DNA of 64,000 nucleotides, taken from positions 5,421,001 to 5,485,000 of the forward strand of contig NZ_CP034783.1 of assembly GCF_006094435.1 (NCBI RefSeq), written 5' to 3'. The DNA is from Pseudomonas sp. MPC6 (GTDB lineage: Bacteria; Pseudomonadota; Gammaproteobacteria; Pseudomonadales; Pseudomonadaceae). The first letter of the stretch is position 1, and the number at the start of each line of letters is the position of its first letter. The position numbers and the translations under genes are program-made. Below the pieces are notes generated by a model. The model worked only from the letters and a program-made list of their open reading frames with translations. It had not been told where the DNA came from and did not search any database. Below, one piece after another: positions 7,979 through 16,008 of this stretch.

Positions 7979-8187
7979 CCACCCAACCGCTGCACTCACT
8001 GCTCAGCACCGCCCGTTACAGAATTGGTGCGGTGACACAGGTCCTGGAAAACCTCGCGATGCGCGGTGACATCACCACGGATTCGGTGATTCTCAGCGAC
8101 TTCGCGTTGCTTTGCTGCATCCCCCTGCGTGATGGCTGTGATGTTCTGGAGGTCATTGGGCGACGTATGGATGCGCAACCGTCTTGA
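7978..8187 (+). pseudogene. Unidentified 3' gene fragment
   Basis: In a frame different from the fic remnant there is an open stretch with protein-like composition and codon use, including the words LLSTARYRIGAVTQVLENL, DSVILSDFALLCCIPLRDG and CDVLEVIGRRMDAQ, ending at TGA 8185-8187. It has no start codon with a ribosome site because its 5' part is replaced by the fic remnant. It resembles the tail of the small Pseudomonas proteins of the DUF3077/DUF6124 kind only loosely, so I leave it unnamed. Confidence 0.35.
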
Positions 8188-8278
8188 CGTCACCAAGCAA
8201 CGATTGATCCGATCAAACTCCAAATAAAAAAGACACCTGACCTTTAGCGGCACCTGTTCTTTTTGGCATCAGCGAGTC

Positions 8279-8325
8279 GTGACGGTAAACAACCTCGGGA
8301 ACGGCAGCAGCACCAAGACCGGCTG
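8279..8325 (-). pseudogene. 3' remnant of a tam-like methyltransferase gene
   Basis: The minus strand reads [14 protein letters not shown] followed by a stop, nearly the same as the C-terminus of the intact tam gene ([14 protein letters not shown]). The DNA matches at about 33 of 38 bases, and similarity continues for some 35 bases past the stop codon. Only the last 15 or so codons remain. The divergence points to an old paralogue or duplication rather than a recent event. Confidence 0.55.
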
Positions 8326-8480
8326 CTGCGCCGTGTCGCCTCTGGTAACAAGTTCCTTTTGTGAGGGCCTGCAGCAGTTTTGAGCATCGGGCATCACCCG
8401 TTAAAAACTTCTGGAGAACGATGCTCAGACTGAATTTCTGAGCGTTGGAATGAGAACAGGTTTTTTAGCGGGGGAAACCA

Positions 8481-8506
8481 AACCGGTCCATTGTGGCCGG
8501 TTTTTT
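8481..8506 (+). terminator. Probable rho-independent terminator
   Basis: Stem AACCGG(T)CCA / TGGCCGGTT with a short loop and a run of six T residues. No intact gene precedes it on this strand; it may be left over from a deleted gene. Sequence 8330-8480 before it shows no open frame I can support. Confidence 0.6.
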
Positions 8507-8613
8507 GTGGGGGTAAAAACCTGAAATACACAAATGTCCTCTTTGGCAGTCCTTGCCTTTTCAGCGCTTCAAGCCCTCCTAGACTACCTTCAAGCGAATG
8601 CGAGCCTGAATTT

Positions 8614-8661
8614 GGTGGTTATAGTGTTGATAACAATTTTTCAGTAGGTATAGTAACCACC
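8614..8661 (+). promoter_or_regulatory. hicAB promoter with inverted-repeat operator
   Basis: TTGATA (8627-8632), a 16-base spacer and TATAGT (8649-8654) form a good sigma-70 promoter. The inverted repeat GGTGGTTA (8614-8621) / TAACCACC (8654-8661) brackets it, with one arm over the -10 end. HicB antitoxins bind such repeats to repress their own operon, so this is the likely autoregulatory site. Confidence 0.6.
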
Positions 8662-8684
8662 TAAGCACACCACAGGGAGGTGTT

Positions 8685-8864
8685 GTGAATAGCCGATTTT
8701 TGATAAACCAAATCATGGCGGACGGTTGGTATCTGGTGCGGATCAGGGGTAGTCATCATCATTTCAAGCACCCTACCAAGCCTGGCCTTGTGACCGTTCC
8801 ACACCCTAAAAAAGATCTGCTCAAAAAAACAGCTATCAGTATTTTGCAACAAGCACTGCTCTGA
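8685..8864 (+). CDS. hicA: HicA toxin, mRNA interferase
   Basis: A 59-residue protein with the HicA signature: DGWYLVRIRGSHHHFKHP followed by TKPGLVTVPHPKKDL. The GSHHHFKHP loop contains the conserved His needed for ribosome-independent mRNA cleavage in this family. It starts with GTG, preceded by GGGAGG; the short length and the GTG start make it easy to miss. HicA has a double-stranded-RNA-binding-like fold. The hicB antitoxin gene follows after 39 bases, the usual toxin-first order of hicAB. The residue after the N-terminal helix matches standard HicA length, so the gene appears intact. Confidence 0.9.
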   Translation: MNSRFLINQIMADGWYLVRIRGSHHHFKHPTKPGLVTVPHPKKDLLKKTAISILQQALL

Positions 8865-8903
8865 TAAGCCTGTTGCGCAGGGTCCGCGGAGGATTAAACG
8901 AAC

Positions 8904-9311
8904 ATGCTTTACCCTATTGCGATATCGATGGGCGACGACGAACACGCCTGGGGCGTAGAAGTACCGGATATTCCCGGCTGTTTCTCGGCCGGTGAAGATT
9001 TGGACGACGCCATGGCCATGGCCCGCGAAGCCATTGAAGGTCACTTCGAGATCCTGGCCGAGGATGGCGCGCCGATTCCATCAGCCAACAAAGTCACTCT
9101 GCATGCGGCCAATCCTAAATACGCCGGATGTACGTGGGCATTGGTGGATATAGATGTCACCAAATACCTGGGCAAAGCCCAGAAGCTCAACATTACCCTG
9201 CCCGGCTATCTACTGACCCGGATTGACGAGTACGTGTTGCATCATCCGGAAGAGAAAAGCCGCTCCGGATTTCTGGCCTCGGCTGCACTCAAGGTGTTGC
9301 AGCAGGGCTGA
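8904..9311 (+). CDS. hicB: HicB antitoxin
   Basis: 135 residues. The N-terminal part (YPIAIS, GVEVPDIPGCFSAGEDLDDA, then MAREAIEGHFE) is the degenerate RNase H-like HicB domain that covers the toxin active site. The C-terminal part (NITLPGYLLTRIDEYV, then SRSGFLASAALK) is a ribbon-helix-helix domain for operator binding, matching the inverted repeat at 8614-8661. It follows hicA at 39 bases and is probably co-transcribed. As in other hicAB loci, antitoxin degradation would free HicA to cleave mRNA. The locus is flanked by a tam-like remnant on one side and intact tam on the other, consistent with acquisition by insertion. Confidence 0.92.
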   Translation: MLYPIAISMGDDEHAWGVEVPDIPGCFSAGEDLDDAMAMAREAIEGHFEILAEDGAPIPSANKVTLHAANPKYAGCTWALVDIDVTKYLGKAQKLNITLPGYLLTRIDEYVLHHPEEKSRSGFLASAALKVLQQG

Positions 9312-9416
9312 GAACGGGAACGGCCGATGATGAGGCGGGTTAAGGTTCAGCGCTGAATAGAGACCCGCTGGGCAAATTAGACGGATGACGTTCAGCGTCA
9401 CCTGTACATTTTTGCA

Positions 9417-10187
9417 TCAACGGGTCGCAACAATAAACAACCGCGGGAACGGCAGCAGCACCGAGCCATCGGCCAACGGCGGATAAGCACGCTCGATGGC
9501 TGCCTGATATTGCTTGAGGAACTGCCCCCGCTCCGCTTCATCCAGCGGCTCGAGAAACGGTCGCAATCCACTGCCCTTGAACCACTCGACCACACCAGCC
9601 GCGCCGTCCGCGAGCGGATGGTGATAAGTCGTGCGCCACACATCAACCCGGGAACAGTGGGGGCGCAGCATCGAGTAGTAACCGCTGGCACTGTCCATTT
9701 CCGTCCGCTGCCCGGCGACGCCTGCCAGTTTGCCGACCCACGGCCCATCGGCCGCGACTTCGCGCATCAAGCGGTGCGAGGGCTCGTTGAGGTTATCCGG
9801 CATCTGGACGGCCAGACTGCCGCCGGGCGCCAGCTTGTTCACCAATGCCGGCAGCAAGTTCGCGTGATCCGGCAGCCACTGCAGCACCGCATTGGCAAAG
9901 ATCACATCGAACGGGCCGCTTTCGTTCCAGGTATCGATGTCAGCGGTATCGAATTGCACCTGCGGCAAACGCCGGCGGGCGGCGTCGATCATGTCGGTCG
10001 AACTGTCCAGCCCTCGCACCGCGGCGTTGGCGAAGCGGTCCACCAGCAACTTGGTCGAGTTTCCGGGGCCGCAACCGATGTCGATGGCCGAGCGCACGTC
10101 AGTGCCGGGAATGGCCGCCAGCAGGTCACGGGCCGGGCGCGTGCGTTCATCTTCAAAAGCGACGTATTGTTTGGCGGACCAACTCAT
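9417..10187 (-). CDS. tam: Trans-aconitate 2-methyltransferase
   Basis: About 256 residues. SAM-binding motif I is [11 protein letters not shown], followed by an acidic motif II region ([11 protein letters not shown]) and [17 protein letters not shown], typical of Tam. The C-terminal MRP-like region [12 protein letters not shown] and [16 protein letters not shown] are also characteristic. The enzyme methylates trans-aconitate, an inhibitor of aconitase formed from cis-aconitate, in the cytoplasm. The start MSWSAKQY at 10187 fits homologues and has AGGAGA upstream; an upstream extension to 10229 lacks one. It stands alone, convergent with hicB. A diverged copy of its last codons lies at 8279-8325. 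Confidence 0.88.
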   Translation of the reverse strand: MSWSAKQYVAFEDERTRPARDLLAAIPGTDVRSAIDIGCGPGNSTKLLVDRFANAAVRGLDSSTDMIDAARRRLPQVQFDTADIDTWNESGPFDVIFANAVLQWLPDHANLLPALVNKLAPGGSLAVQMPDNLNEPSHRLMREVAADGPWVGKLAGVAGQRTEMDSASGYYSMLRPHCSRVDVWRTTYHHPLADGAAGVVEWFKGSGLRPFLEPLDEAERGQFLKQYQAAIERAYPPLADGSVLLPFPRLFIVATR

Positions 10188-10300
10188 TGCGTTCTCCTGT
10201 CTGTGCGTTTCTGCAAAACGGGTCACCAAGATACAGCGCCCCTGTCGATCTGACCTCCCCTGAAGGATCCATCTGTCAACATCATGAAAGGATGTCCATT

Positions 10301-10590
10301 ATGACTTCCGAACCGAGATCCCCTTCAGCCAGTACCGCGACAGCCAACAATGCATTGCTGATCGTCGACGCCGAATCGCTGCTTTCACGTAATCAGCAGT
10401 CCGGCATGGATTCGCAAAGTCCGACCGTAAATGAACAAGGCCTGATTTTTTAATCAGTCGCGGCTCAACATCACCAACCACTGAAAATGACAGCCTGACA
10501 ACACTTGGCACCAGCAACGGAAAGCATTTCCACATCCGCAACAGGACCATTCGCTTGCTCGCCGAACACAGCGTGGTGTTCTACGGATAC
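10301..10590 (+). pseudogene. Decayed AidA/PixA-like inclusion body gene
   Basis: The frame from ATG 10301 (AAAGGA upstream) encodes 50 residues including NALLIVDAESLLSRNQQS and stops at TAA 10451 inside a run of six T residues. Shifting frame at that run continues into LISRGSTSP, FHIRNRTIRLLAEHSVVFYG, which fits the next part of the AidA/PixA family (LLVVDAESLL ... RTVSL ... EHSVVFY). The C-terminal half is absent and the frame runs into the terminator of the neighbouring gene. I infer a frameshifted, truncated remnant; a sequencing error in the T run would restore only half a protein. Confidence 0.5.
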
Positions 10591-10592
10591 TC

Positions 10593-10620
10593 AAAAAAAA
10601 CCGGCCTCCAGGGCCGGTTT
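10593..10620 (-). terminator. Terminator of the HsdR_N-type gene
   Basis: Stem AAACCGGCC / GGCCGGTTT with a short loop; on the minus strand it is followed by eight T residues. It lies 25 bases after the stop codon of the gene ending at 10645. Confidence 0.85.
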
Positions 10621-10644
10621 GTGGTCGCCGATCAGTCATCGTGG

Positions 10645-11730
10645 TTAGTCGTAATACCCTACAGTTTTCTTCAAGTGGTCCGAATAATCGTAGATTTCAT
10701 CAATTGAGCCAATCGGATGCCGCGTCTCGTTTTTTCCTTCGTCAAAGATTCCGATGTACTTCTGTGAGCGATTGAAGTGCAGACGGCAAATTGGTTTGCG
10801 GTTGTTATCGTCGAGTAGAATGCCGAAATAACTCTGGGTGTCGCGCTGAACAATTCGCTTTGCATCGACTACAGATCGAACCACGGCACGGACGATGTGA
10901 TAGCCCTCTAATTCTTCCAACGTCGTCAGAACCTTGTCCTCTGATTCATCCCGCGCATCTGGCTGTGCAGCACCACTGGAAGAAGCTGGCAAAGAAGCTA
11001 ACGCTGGTTGAATGGCACCACTCATAGCCGACTTGAGCCGGTCATTGATTTGGTCGTTCAGAAACTGCACGACCGCTTTTCTCGTCAGTTCATGAAACTG
11101 CTCTCGGACTTTCTGCGTGATGACACCGTCGTACACTCGAGAAGCGAAGACTTTCACAAAGTCGTCATCGGGCTTGCTGACCTGCGAAGCAATGACCTTT
11201 TTGATTTGACTGACGTACTTCAACTCCCCTGCAGCGCTGATGATCGAATCCACATCGAATGCAGATTTGGTGAGCTTGACCAGTTCAGGGACGGAGTACT
11301 CGTCAATGTCCAACAAATCGAGTTCAAGGAAGGGTTTCTCATCCATCTTGTTGGGCGCATCCAGGTCAGTGAAAAACTTGTATACCTGGCCGTTGGTAAG
11401 AATGGAGATTCGGGCGCTGGTGACATGGAAATAACGGAAAAGCTGCGAGGCGTGATTGATGTGCAACGACTCGCCTATTTTTTTGCACTCGATGAGGATC
11501 TGAACCTCTCCTCCTTTCATGATCGCGTAGTCAATTTTTTCCCCTTTTTTCGTTCCAATATCGCAAACGAATTCTGGAGTCACCTCAGTCGGATCGAACA
11601 CATCGTAGCCCAGTACCGTACTGATAAAGGGCATGACAAACGCGTTCTTCGTCGCTTCTTCCGTTTGAATTGCGGCGCCTTGCAAACGAACTTTGGCGGC
11701 TAAACTTGCTAACTTTTCGAAAAATTCCAT
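10645..11730 (-). CDS. Orphan HsdR_N-type restriction nuclease protein
   Basis: 361 residues. The N-terminal domain resembles the type I restriction HsdR_N fold: TEEATKNAFVMPFISTVLGY, FVCDIGTKKGEKIDYAI, and the PD-(D/E)XK core Asp (KIDYAI) with ILIECKK. The remainder (VKVFASRVYDGVITQKV and a C-terminal domain ending KKTVGYYD) is seen in standalone proteins of this type. There is no helicase motor, HsdM or HsdS nearby, so it is not a complete type I system. ATG 11730 (MEFFEKL) was chosen; an extension to 11775 is less likely. It sits in the accessory region near hicAB and may be a defence nuclease, which is inference. Confidence 0.75.
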   Translation of the reverse strand: MEFFEKLASLAAKVRLQGAAIQTEEATKNAFVMPFISTVLGYDVFDPTEVTPEFVCDIGTKKGEKIDYAIMKGGEVQILIECKKIGESLHINHASQLFRYFHVTSARISILTNGQVYKFFTDLDAPNKMDEKPFLELDLLDIDEYSVPELVKLTKSAFDVDSIISAAGELKYVSQIKKVIASQVSKPDDDFVKVFASRVYDGVITQKVREQFHELTRKAVVQFLNDQINDRLKSAMSGAIQPALASLPASSSGAAQPDARDESEDKVLTTLEELEGYHIVRAVVRSVVDAKRIVQRDTQSYFGILLDDNNRKPICRLHFNRSQKYIGIFDEGKNETRHPIGSIDEIYDYSDHLKKTVGYYD

Positions 11731-11988
11731 AAGCGGCTTCTTCCTGGTTCGATCCGTGTGTTTGCATGCTGGCAAATTGACTTCCCTTGATACTAGTCAC
11801 AAACCGTCACAAAGAAAGATTCAGGGGGAAACATTCAGCAATCAGAAAGCGTCTCCTCAAAGGGGACACCGCAAAGACGTGGATGCTGCTTTTCGAAAAC
11901 CGATTTTGGCCGAATAGAAATGTAAGCAGAATTTTCAGCATGCCGGCGCTGTCACAAAATCAGGCGCATCCCAATAAGGAACAAGGCA

Positions 11989-12399
11989 ATGAAATTCGCA
12001 AAAATCTCGCAGAAACTCGCTCTGTGGGCCGGTAGCCCCAAGACCTTCATGGGCGCGCTGATCCTGATTGGTCTGTGGGGTCTGAGCGGTCCGATTTTCG
12101 ATTACAACGACACCTGGCAGCTGATCATCAACACCTCCACCACCATCATCACCTTCCTCATGGTGTTCTTGATCCAGAACACGCAGAACCGCGATACCGA
12201 CATTCTGCACCTGAAGATCGATGAATTGCTGCGGGTCAACAAGGAGGCGCGCAACGCGATGCTGGGGCTCGAATTGCTCGATCTCAAGCAGCTGGAAGCC
12301 TTGCGCAAACACTATCGCGCCATGGGCGAAAATGAGGTGTTCGACCTCGAAGGCCTCGTCTCCAAGGGCAAGCAAAAACCCAAGTGGGACGAGTGCTGA
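11989..12399 (+). CDS. Low-affinity iron permease family protein
   Basis: 136 residues with two hydrophobic segments (about 20-36, ALILIGLWGLSGPIF, and 46-62, LIINTSTTIITFLMVFLI) followed by NTQNRDTDILHLKIDELLR, the family hallmark. The C-terminal third is a soluble, charged helix (ELLDLKQLEALRKHYRAM). The name comes from similarity to fungal Fet4; transport in bacteria has not been firmly shown for these short forms. It stands alone between the HsdR_N gene and the convergent DUF4142 gene. The start at 11989 is preceded by AAGGAACAAGGC. Expression signals other than this ribosome site are not evident. Confidence 0.85.
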   Translation: MKFAKISQKLALWAGSPKTFMGALILIGLWGLSGPIFDYNDTWQLIINTSTTIITFLMVFLIQNTQNRDTDILHLKIDELLRVNKEARNAMLGLELLDLKQLEALRKHYRAMGENEVFDLEGLVSKGKQKPKWDEC

Positions 12400-12400
12400 G

Positions 12401-12433
12401 CAAAAAAAAGGCGCCTGACCTGAGTCATGCGCC
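12401..12433 (-). terminator. Terminator of the DUF4142 gene
   Basis: Stem GGCGCCTGAC / GTCATGCGCC with one mismatch; the minus strand ends in eight T residues. It lies between the convergent iron-permease-like and DUF4142 genes and may act on both. Confidence 0.75.
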
Positions 12434-12455
12434 GTGCGTTTAACACTGCCCACTC

Positions 12456-12959
12456 CTAGCGACTGGCTTGCAGCGCCTTGGCCATCTGCAGATGGTTTTG
12501 CAGTTTGGGCAGGGTTTCTTCAGCGAAGGCTTTGATTTGCGGCACATCGGTGGTCTGCGCGGCCTGCTGCAGCTGCTCGATGGCTTCCTGGGTGGTTTTC
12601 ACCTGGCTGGCCGCGTAGGTCTGGTCGAAGCTTGCGTCAGCTTTCACTTCCGGCATCAGGGCCTTGGCCTTGTCGACCACTTCTTCGCGCGGGGCGACTG
12701 GCAAATCCAGTTGCTTGGCGATTTTCGCCAGATGCTGGTTGGCGGTGGTGCGGTCGTTGATGACGACGATGGTGTAATCCTTGACCTGTTTGGACTCGGA
12801 CAATTGGTGCGCCAGGCGACTGGCTTCGATGTCGGCCATGCCTTTGGCCGAGGCATCATTGATGAATTCGGCAGGGGACTGGGCAAAGGCACTGCTGGCA
12901 CACAGGCCCAGTAACGTGGCAAAACTGGCATTGCGTAATCGGGTGGCCATCCGGCTCAT
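12456..12959 (-). CDS. DUF4142 periplasmic protein
   Basis: 167 residues with a signal peptide ending ASSAFAQ, so exported. The mature part is an all-helical DUF4142 (ferritin-like) domain: FINDASAKGMADIEASRLA, DYTIVVINDRTTANQHL, and QLDLPVAPREEVVDKA, then HLQMAKALQ at the end. Family members are associated with stress and envelope regions but have no established activity. MSRMATRLRN at 12959 with AAGGAGGGCGCG upstream is the best start. Next on the same strand upstream is the KGG protein gene, about 75 bases away, and both belong to gene families linked to general stress. Confidence 0.85.
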   Translation of the reverse strand: MSRMATRLRNASFATLLGLCASSAFAQSPAEFINDASAKGMADIEASRLAHQLSESKQVKDYTIVVINDRTTANQHLAKIAKQLDLPVAPREEVVDKAKALMPEVKADASFDQTYAASQVKTTQEAIEQLQQAAQTTDVPQIKAFAEETLPKLQNHLQMAKALQASR

Positions 12960-13033
12960 GGTCGCGCCCTCCTTCTCGTAAAATTCAAGCGGGAGCTTGC
13001 GCCCCCGCCTCTCAATCAAAACTACCTCAGCGA

Positions 13034-13192
13034 CTATTTCGATTTCTGACCGCCTTTGCGGCCCATATCGGGTTTCGCAGGGTCTTTTTCGACAGTCGTA
13101 GTGGTAGTTTTCCCACCTTTGCGACCCGCTTCAGACGCCTTCGTTCGATCGTTGGCGAAGTTTCCCGAGTTCGAGTTTCTTGAGTTAGGCAT
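13034..13192 (-). CDS. Small KGG-repeat stress protein
   Basis: A 52-residue hydrophilic protein with two KGG motifs (EAGRKGGKT and MGRKGGQKSK) and an N-terminal RNSNSGNFANDRTKASEA. This is the pattern of the stress-induced KGG family (E. coli YciG, Bacillus GsiB-like repeats), thought to be disordered protectants. It is too short for standard gene calling. GAGGTA precedes the ATG at 13192. It lies between the diguanylate cyclase gene and the DUF4142 gene on the same strand. Confidence 0.85.
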   Translation of the reverse strand: MPNSRNSNSGNFANDRTKASEAGRKGGKTTTTTVEKDPAKPDMGRKGGQKSK

Positions 13193-13308
13193 GATTTTCT
13201 ACCTCTTTTGATGAGCGCAGCGAGCATAAGCCCGCATAGAATCAGAATTTCGAACACCGCAAAGGTTTAGAAAAACATCGGGTCGACGCGACGAACGGTG
13301 GCGGCTTT

Positions 13309-14658
13309 TCAGGCATCCGGTGGCAGATGCCGCTGGCGTTTGGCGCTGTACATCGCCTCGTCGGCATGCCTGAACAACTGATGTTCCTCGGTGCCATGCT
13401 CGGGGTAATGCGCAACGCCGATGCTCGGCTGGATGTTCACGCTGTGCCCGTCCAGGCGCAAAGGCTGGGAGAGGACCTGGCGGACTTTTTCCGCCACGTT
13501 GCCGGCGTCGTCGCAGGCGTGGATGCTGTGCAGCAATACGACAAACTCGTCACCGCCGATGCGCGCCACCGTGTCCGTTTCGCGCACGCAGTGCGTGAGC
13601 CGATTGGCGACCGCTTGCAGCAACATGTCGCCCACCGCGTGGCCGTGGGTGTCGTTGACCTCCTTGAAGCGGTCGAGATCGATGTACAGCAAGGCCATTC
13701 GGCCGCCGTCTGCCCGGGCCAGTACCAATGACGCTTTGAGTCGCTCACGGAGCAACTCGCGATTGGGCAACTGGGTGAGTTGATCGTACTGGGCCATGCG
13801 CTGCAGCCGGGCATGCAATTGCTTGCGTTCGATCGCCGTCGCGACCTGGGCGCAAACGTACTGCAACAGCTCCTTGTCCTGCTCCGTGTAGCGCTCGCCA
13901 CCGGGCACGCTTTTGACGATCAGCGCACCGATGGTGCCGTTTTGAGAACTCAACGGCACGCCCAGCCAACAGGACGATTGCTGGTTCGCGACCAGCGCCT
14001 CATACCCTTCAGGCACATTGGCCAGTTCCGGGGTCAGCAGGATCGGCTGGCCGCTGCGAATGACCTCGGCGCACAGACGCCCGGTGATCGTTCCGGGCTG
14101 TTCGGGTTGCAGTTCATGGTCGTCGACGTGATACGGAAAATCCAGCTGCCCGCAATGTTCGTCATACAAGGCGACGGAGAAATTCAGCGCCGGCAGCCAT
14201 TCGCCGATGAGCAAATGGATGCGCTGGAACAGCGCGAGCAAATCTTCCGTGACGTGAGCGGCTTCGGAAATTGCGTACAGCGCCGCTTGCCGGGCCTCGG
14301 CCTCCTTGCGCTCGGTAATGTCGCGGGCCACGGCGATGCGCAGTTGGTCGACTTCCGACCAGCGGGCCGACCAGAGGATGTGCACCACCCGGCCATCCTT
14401 GCGCAGGTAGCGATTCTCAAAGTTGAGCTTGGGCTCGCCGCCCATGATTTCCCGGGCGGCGTCGAGGGTGCGCTGCCGATCGGCGGGATGCACCAGATCG
14501 ATCATCGGCTGGCCGATCAACTCGTCGGGGGTGTAGCCGAAAATGCGCTCGCAGGCTGCGCTGACAAAGACGAAGCGACCTTGTTTATCGACCGCACAGA
14601 CAGCGTCCAGCAAGAGATCGAGGTAGCTTGCCTGAGGCGCTGAATTTCTGGTTGCCAT
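13309..14658 (-). CDS. PAS-GAF-GGDEF diguanylate cyclase
   Basis: 449 residues. PAS domain about 10-118 (AVDKQGRFVFVSAACERIFG, HPADRQRTL, ending ARDITERKEAEARQ), GAF-like domain about 130-275 (WLGVPLSSQNGTIGALIVKS), then GGDEF about 285-445. The active site GGDEF is intact in ARIGGDEFVVLL, and RETD five residues upstream forms the product-inhibition I-site, so it should make cyclic di-GMP from GTP and be feedback-inhibited. There is no membrane segment, signal peptide or EAL domain, so sensing is cytoplasmic. It is a single gene, 117 bases from the KGG gene. The ligand is unknown. Confidence 0.93.
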   Translation of the reverse strand: MATRNSAPQASYLDLLLDAVCAVDKQGRFVFVSAACERIFGYTPDELIGQPMIDLVHPADRQRTLDAAREIMGGEPKLNFENRYLRKDGRVVHILWSARWSEVDQLRIAVARDITERKEAEARQAALYAISEAAHVTEDLLALFQRIHLLIGEWLPALNFSVALYDEHCGQLDFPYHVDDHELQPEQPGTITGRLCAEVIRSGQPILLTPELANVPEGYEALVANQQSSCWLGVPLSSQNGTIGALIVKSVPGGERYTEQDKELLQYVCAQVATAIERKQLHARLQRMAQYDQLTQLPNRELLRERLKASLVLARADGGRMALLYIDLDRFKEVNDTHGHAVGDMLLQAVANRLTHCVRETDTVARIGGDEFVVLLHSIHACDDAGNVAEKVRQVLSQPLRLDGHSVNIQPSIGVAHYPEHGTEEHQLFRHADEAMYSAKRQRHLPPDA

Positions 14659-14742
14659 GGTGCGTTGGGCGCTTCCCGAGAATGCAGCAAAAAAAAACCA
14701 TCCCGACCGATCAGTGCCGCTGACGCGTCCGTGCCATCAGCC

Positions 14743-15381
14743 TCACGCCTTGTTCGGCATCAGCCCCGGCAATGCATGCACCAGGGCGTTGATGGCGAAA
14801 CCGATGAACATCACCCCGCACAACCGGGTGATCGCCAGTTCATGCCGCTGATACAGGCTGCGCACCCGCCGCGCACCGACGATGCCAATGAGGATAGCGT
14901 AGGCCATGAGGCCGCCGACGAAGCTCAGAACAATCAACCACGGCAACATTGACCAATTCAGCAGTTCTGCGCGGCTCGAGAGCAGCGCGGTAAACGTCGC
15001 GACCGCCACCGGATAAGCCTTCGGATTGGTCAGGCCAAACAGAATGCCGTGCCAGAACGGCTGCCGCGCCGGGCCTTGAGGCGCCTCGACACTGCTGCGA
15101 CGAGCACGCACCGCCCGCACACCGAGCCAGAACAGATAGAGCCCGCTGAGCACGCCCAACACATCGAAGGCTGTACTGCCGATTTCCCGCGCACCGACAA
15201 TCGCGATCAATGCGGTGCTGCACCAGACCACATCCCCCAGCAAGTGCCCGCAGAGAAACCCCGCCCCGGCCCGCCGGCCATGCGCCGCGCCGATGCCGAA
15301 CACCGCCAGCACCCCCGGCCCCGGCGTGATGCCGTAGATAAAGCCCGAGGCGAGAACGGCCAAAAGTAGCGATGGGGTCAT
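14743..15381 (-). CDS. LysE family amino acid exporter
   Basis: 212 residues with about six membrane helices. The N-terminus SGFIYGITPGPGVLAVF carries the conserved TPGP motif of LysE/RhtB exporters, and LFGLTNPKAYPVAVATFTA is the second family hallmark (NPKA). Substrates are likely amino acids or similar metabolites exported by proton exchange; the exact one cannot be read from sequence. ATG 15381 with AAGGACTTCCC upstream was chosen over a longer proline-rich extension to 15567 that lacks family similarity. It stands alone, with the GGDEF gene 85 bases downstream on the same strand. Confidence 0.88.
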   Translation of the reverse strand: MTPSLLLAVLASGFIYGITPGPGVLAVFGIGAAHGRRAGAGFLCGHLLGDVVWCSTALIAIVGAREIGSTAFDVLGVLSGLYLFWLGVRAVRARRSSVEAPQGPARQPFWHGILFGLTNPKAYPVAVATFTALLSSRAELLNWSMLPWLIVLSFVGGLMAYAILIGIVGARRVRSLYQRHELAITRLCGVMFIGFAINALVHALPGLMPNKA

Positions 15382-15736
15382 GGGAAGTCCTTGTCGAGCC
15401 TGGATGAATGCGCGCCAGTTTATCGCAGGTCTCCGGGACGGTGGGGCGTTCCTCAAGGTCGGTCTTGACCTGGGGATGCCGCTGGTTGAACCGAGGGAGA
15501 TCGGAGGTGTGGGCGGCGGAGGGGTTACAGCGGGGATACGTGCGGTCGAGCGGTCAGGTCGATGCAAAGGGCTCGCATAACGACCAACATGGCAACATCA
15601 CGAGCAATCGTCCTACACATAAATCTCTCGTAACACTCAAGCTTCTCGGAAACGGCCGATTCAACGCCTCAGGCGCAGTCTGTAAAGTCTGGGTACACAA
15701 ACAGTTGGCAACACTACTCAAGGACAGATACGTCAA
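15382..15736. other. Intergenic stretch without supported gene
   Basis: About 355 bases between divergent genes. It must contain the promoter of the LysE gene; AAGGACAG at 15720 is a possible ribosome site for the remnant at 15737. I see no RNA gene, terminator or REP element here. Confidence 0.4.
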
Positions 15737-15991
15737 ATGGACTCAGTAAATACCTTCACCAACTATAGAAAACTGATTCACTGCGGTGAAGCGGCGCAGG
15801 CCAACTGCATCGCCGTAGAACTGGCCAACCTCGGTTTTTTCACTTCGGCAGTCTTTTTTCCGGTGGTGGCACAAGGTAATGCCGCCATCAGAATTACTCT
15901 GCGTGCCGATATGGATCCGTCGCTTATCTGCCACTTCTGCGAACTCCTCACCGAGCTTTTACGCACACACGTTGGGAGCCTCAGCGACTGA
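15737..15991 (+). pseudogene. C-terminal remnant of a PLP aminotransferase-like gene
   Basis: The 84-residue product resembles only the last 70 residues of alpha-oxoamine synthase-type enzymes (BioF/KBL family): VELANLGFFTSAVFFPVVAQ, then GNAAIRITLRADMDPSLI. In full-length proteins of about 400 residues this is the terminal small-domain beta strand and helix. The PLP-binding Lys and nearly all of the enzyme are missing. It is followed after 17 bases by a broken MFS gene, suggesting a decayed biosynthesis-export cluster. It could still be translated from ATG 15737, so an independent small protein cannot be excluded. Confidence 0.55.
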
Positions 15992-16008
15992 AATCCTGGG
16001 AAGACTCC

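Noticed and set aside
8904..9044. Minus-strand frame of 127 residues across hicA and hicB
   Set aside because: It overlaps two recognised genes with conserved motifs on the other strand.
10301..10453. Possible programmed frameshift at the T run of the AidA/PixA-like gene
   Set aside because: The joined product would still lack the C-terminal half, and the frame runs into a neighbouring terminator, so gene decay is the simpler reading.
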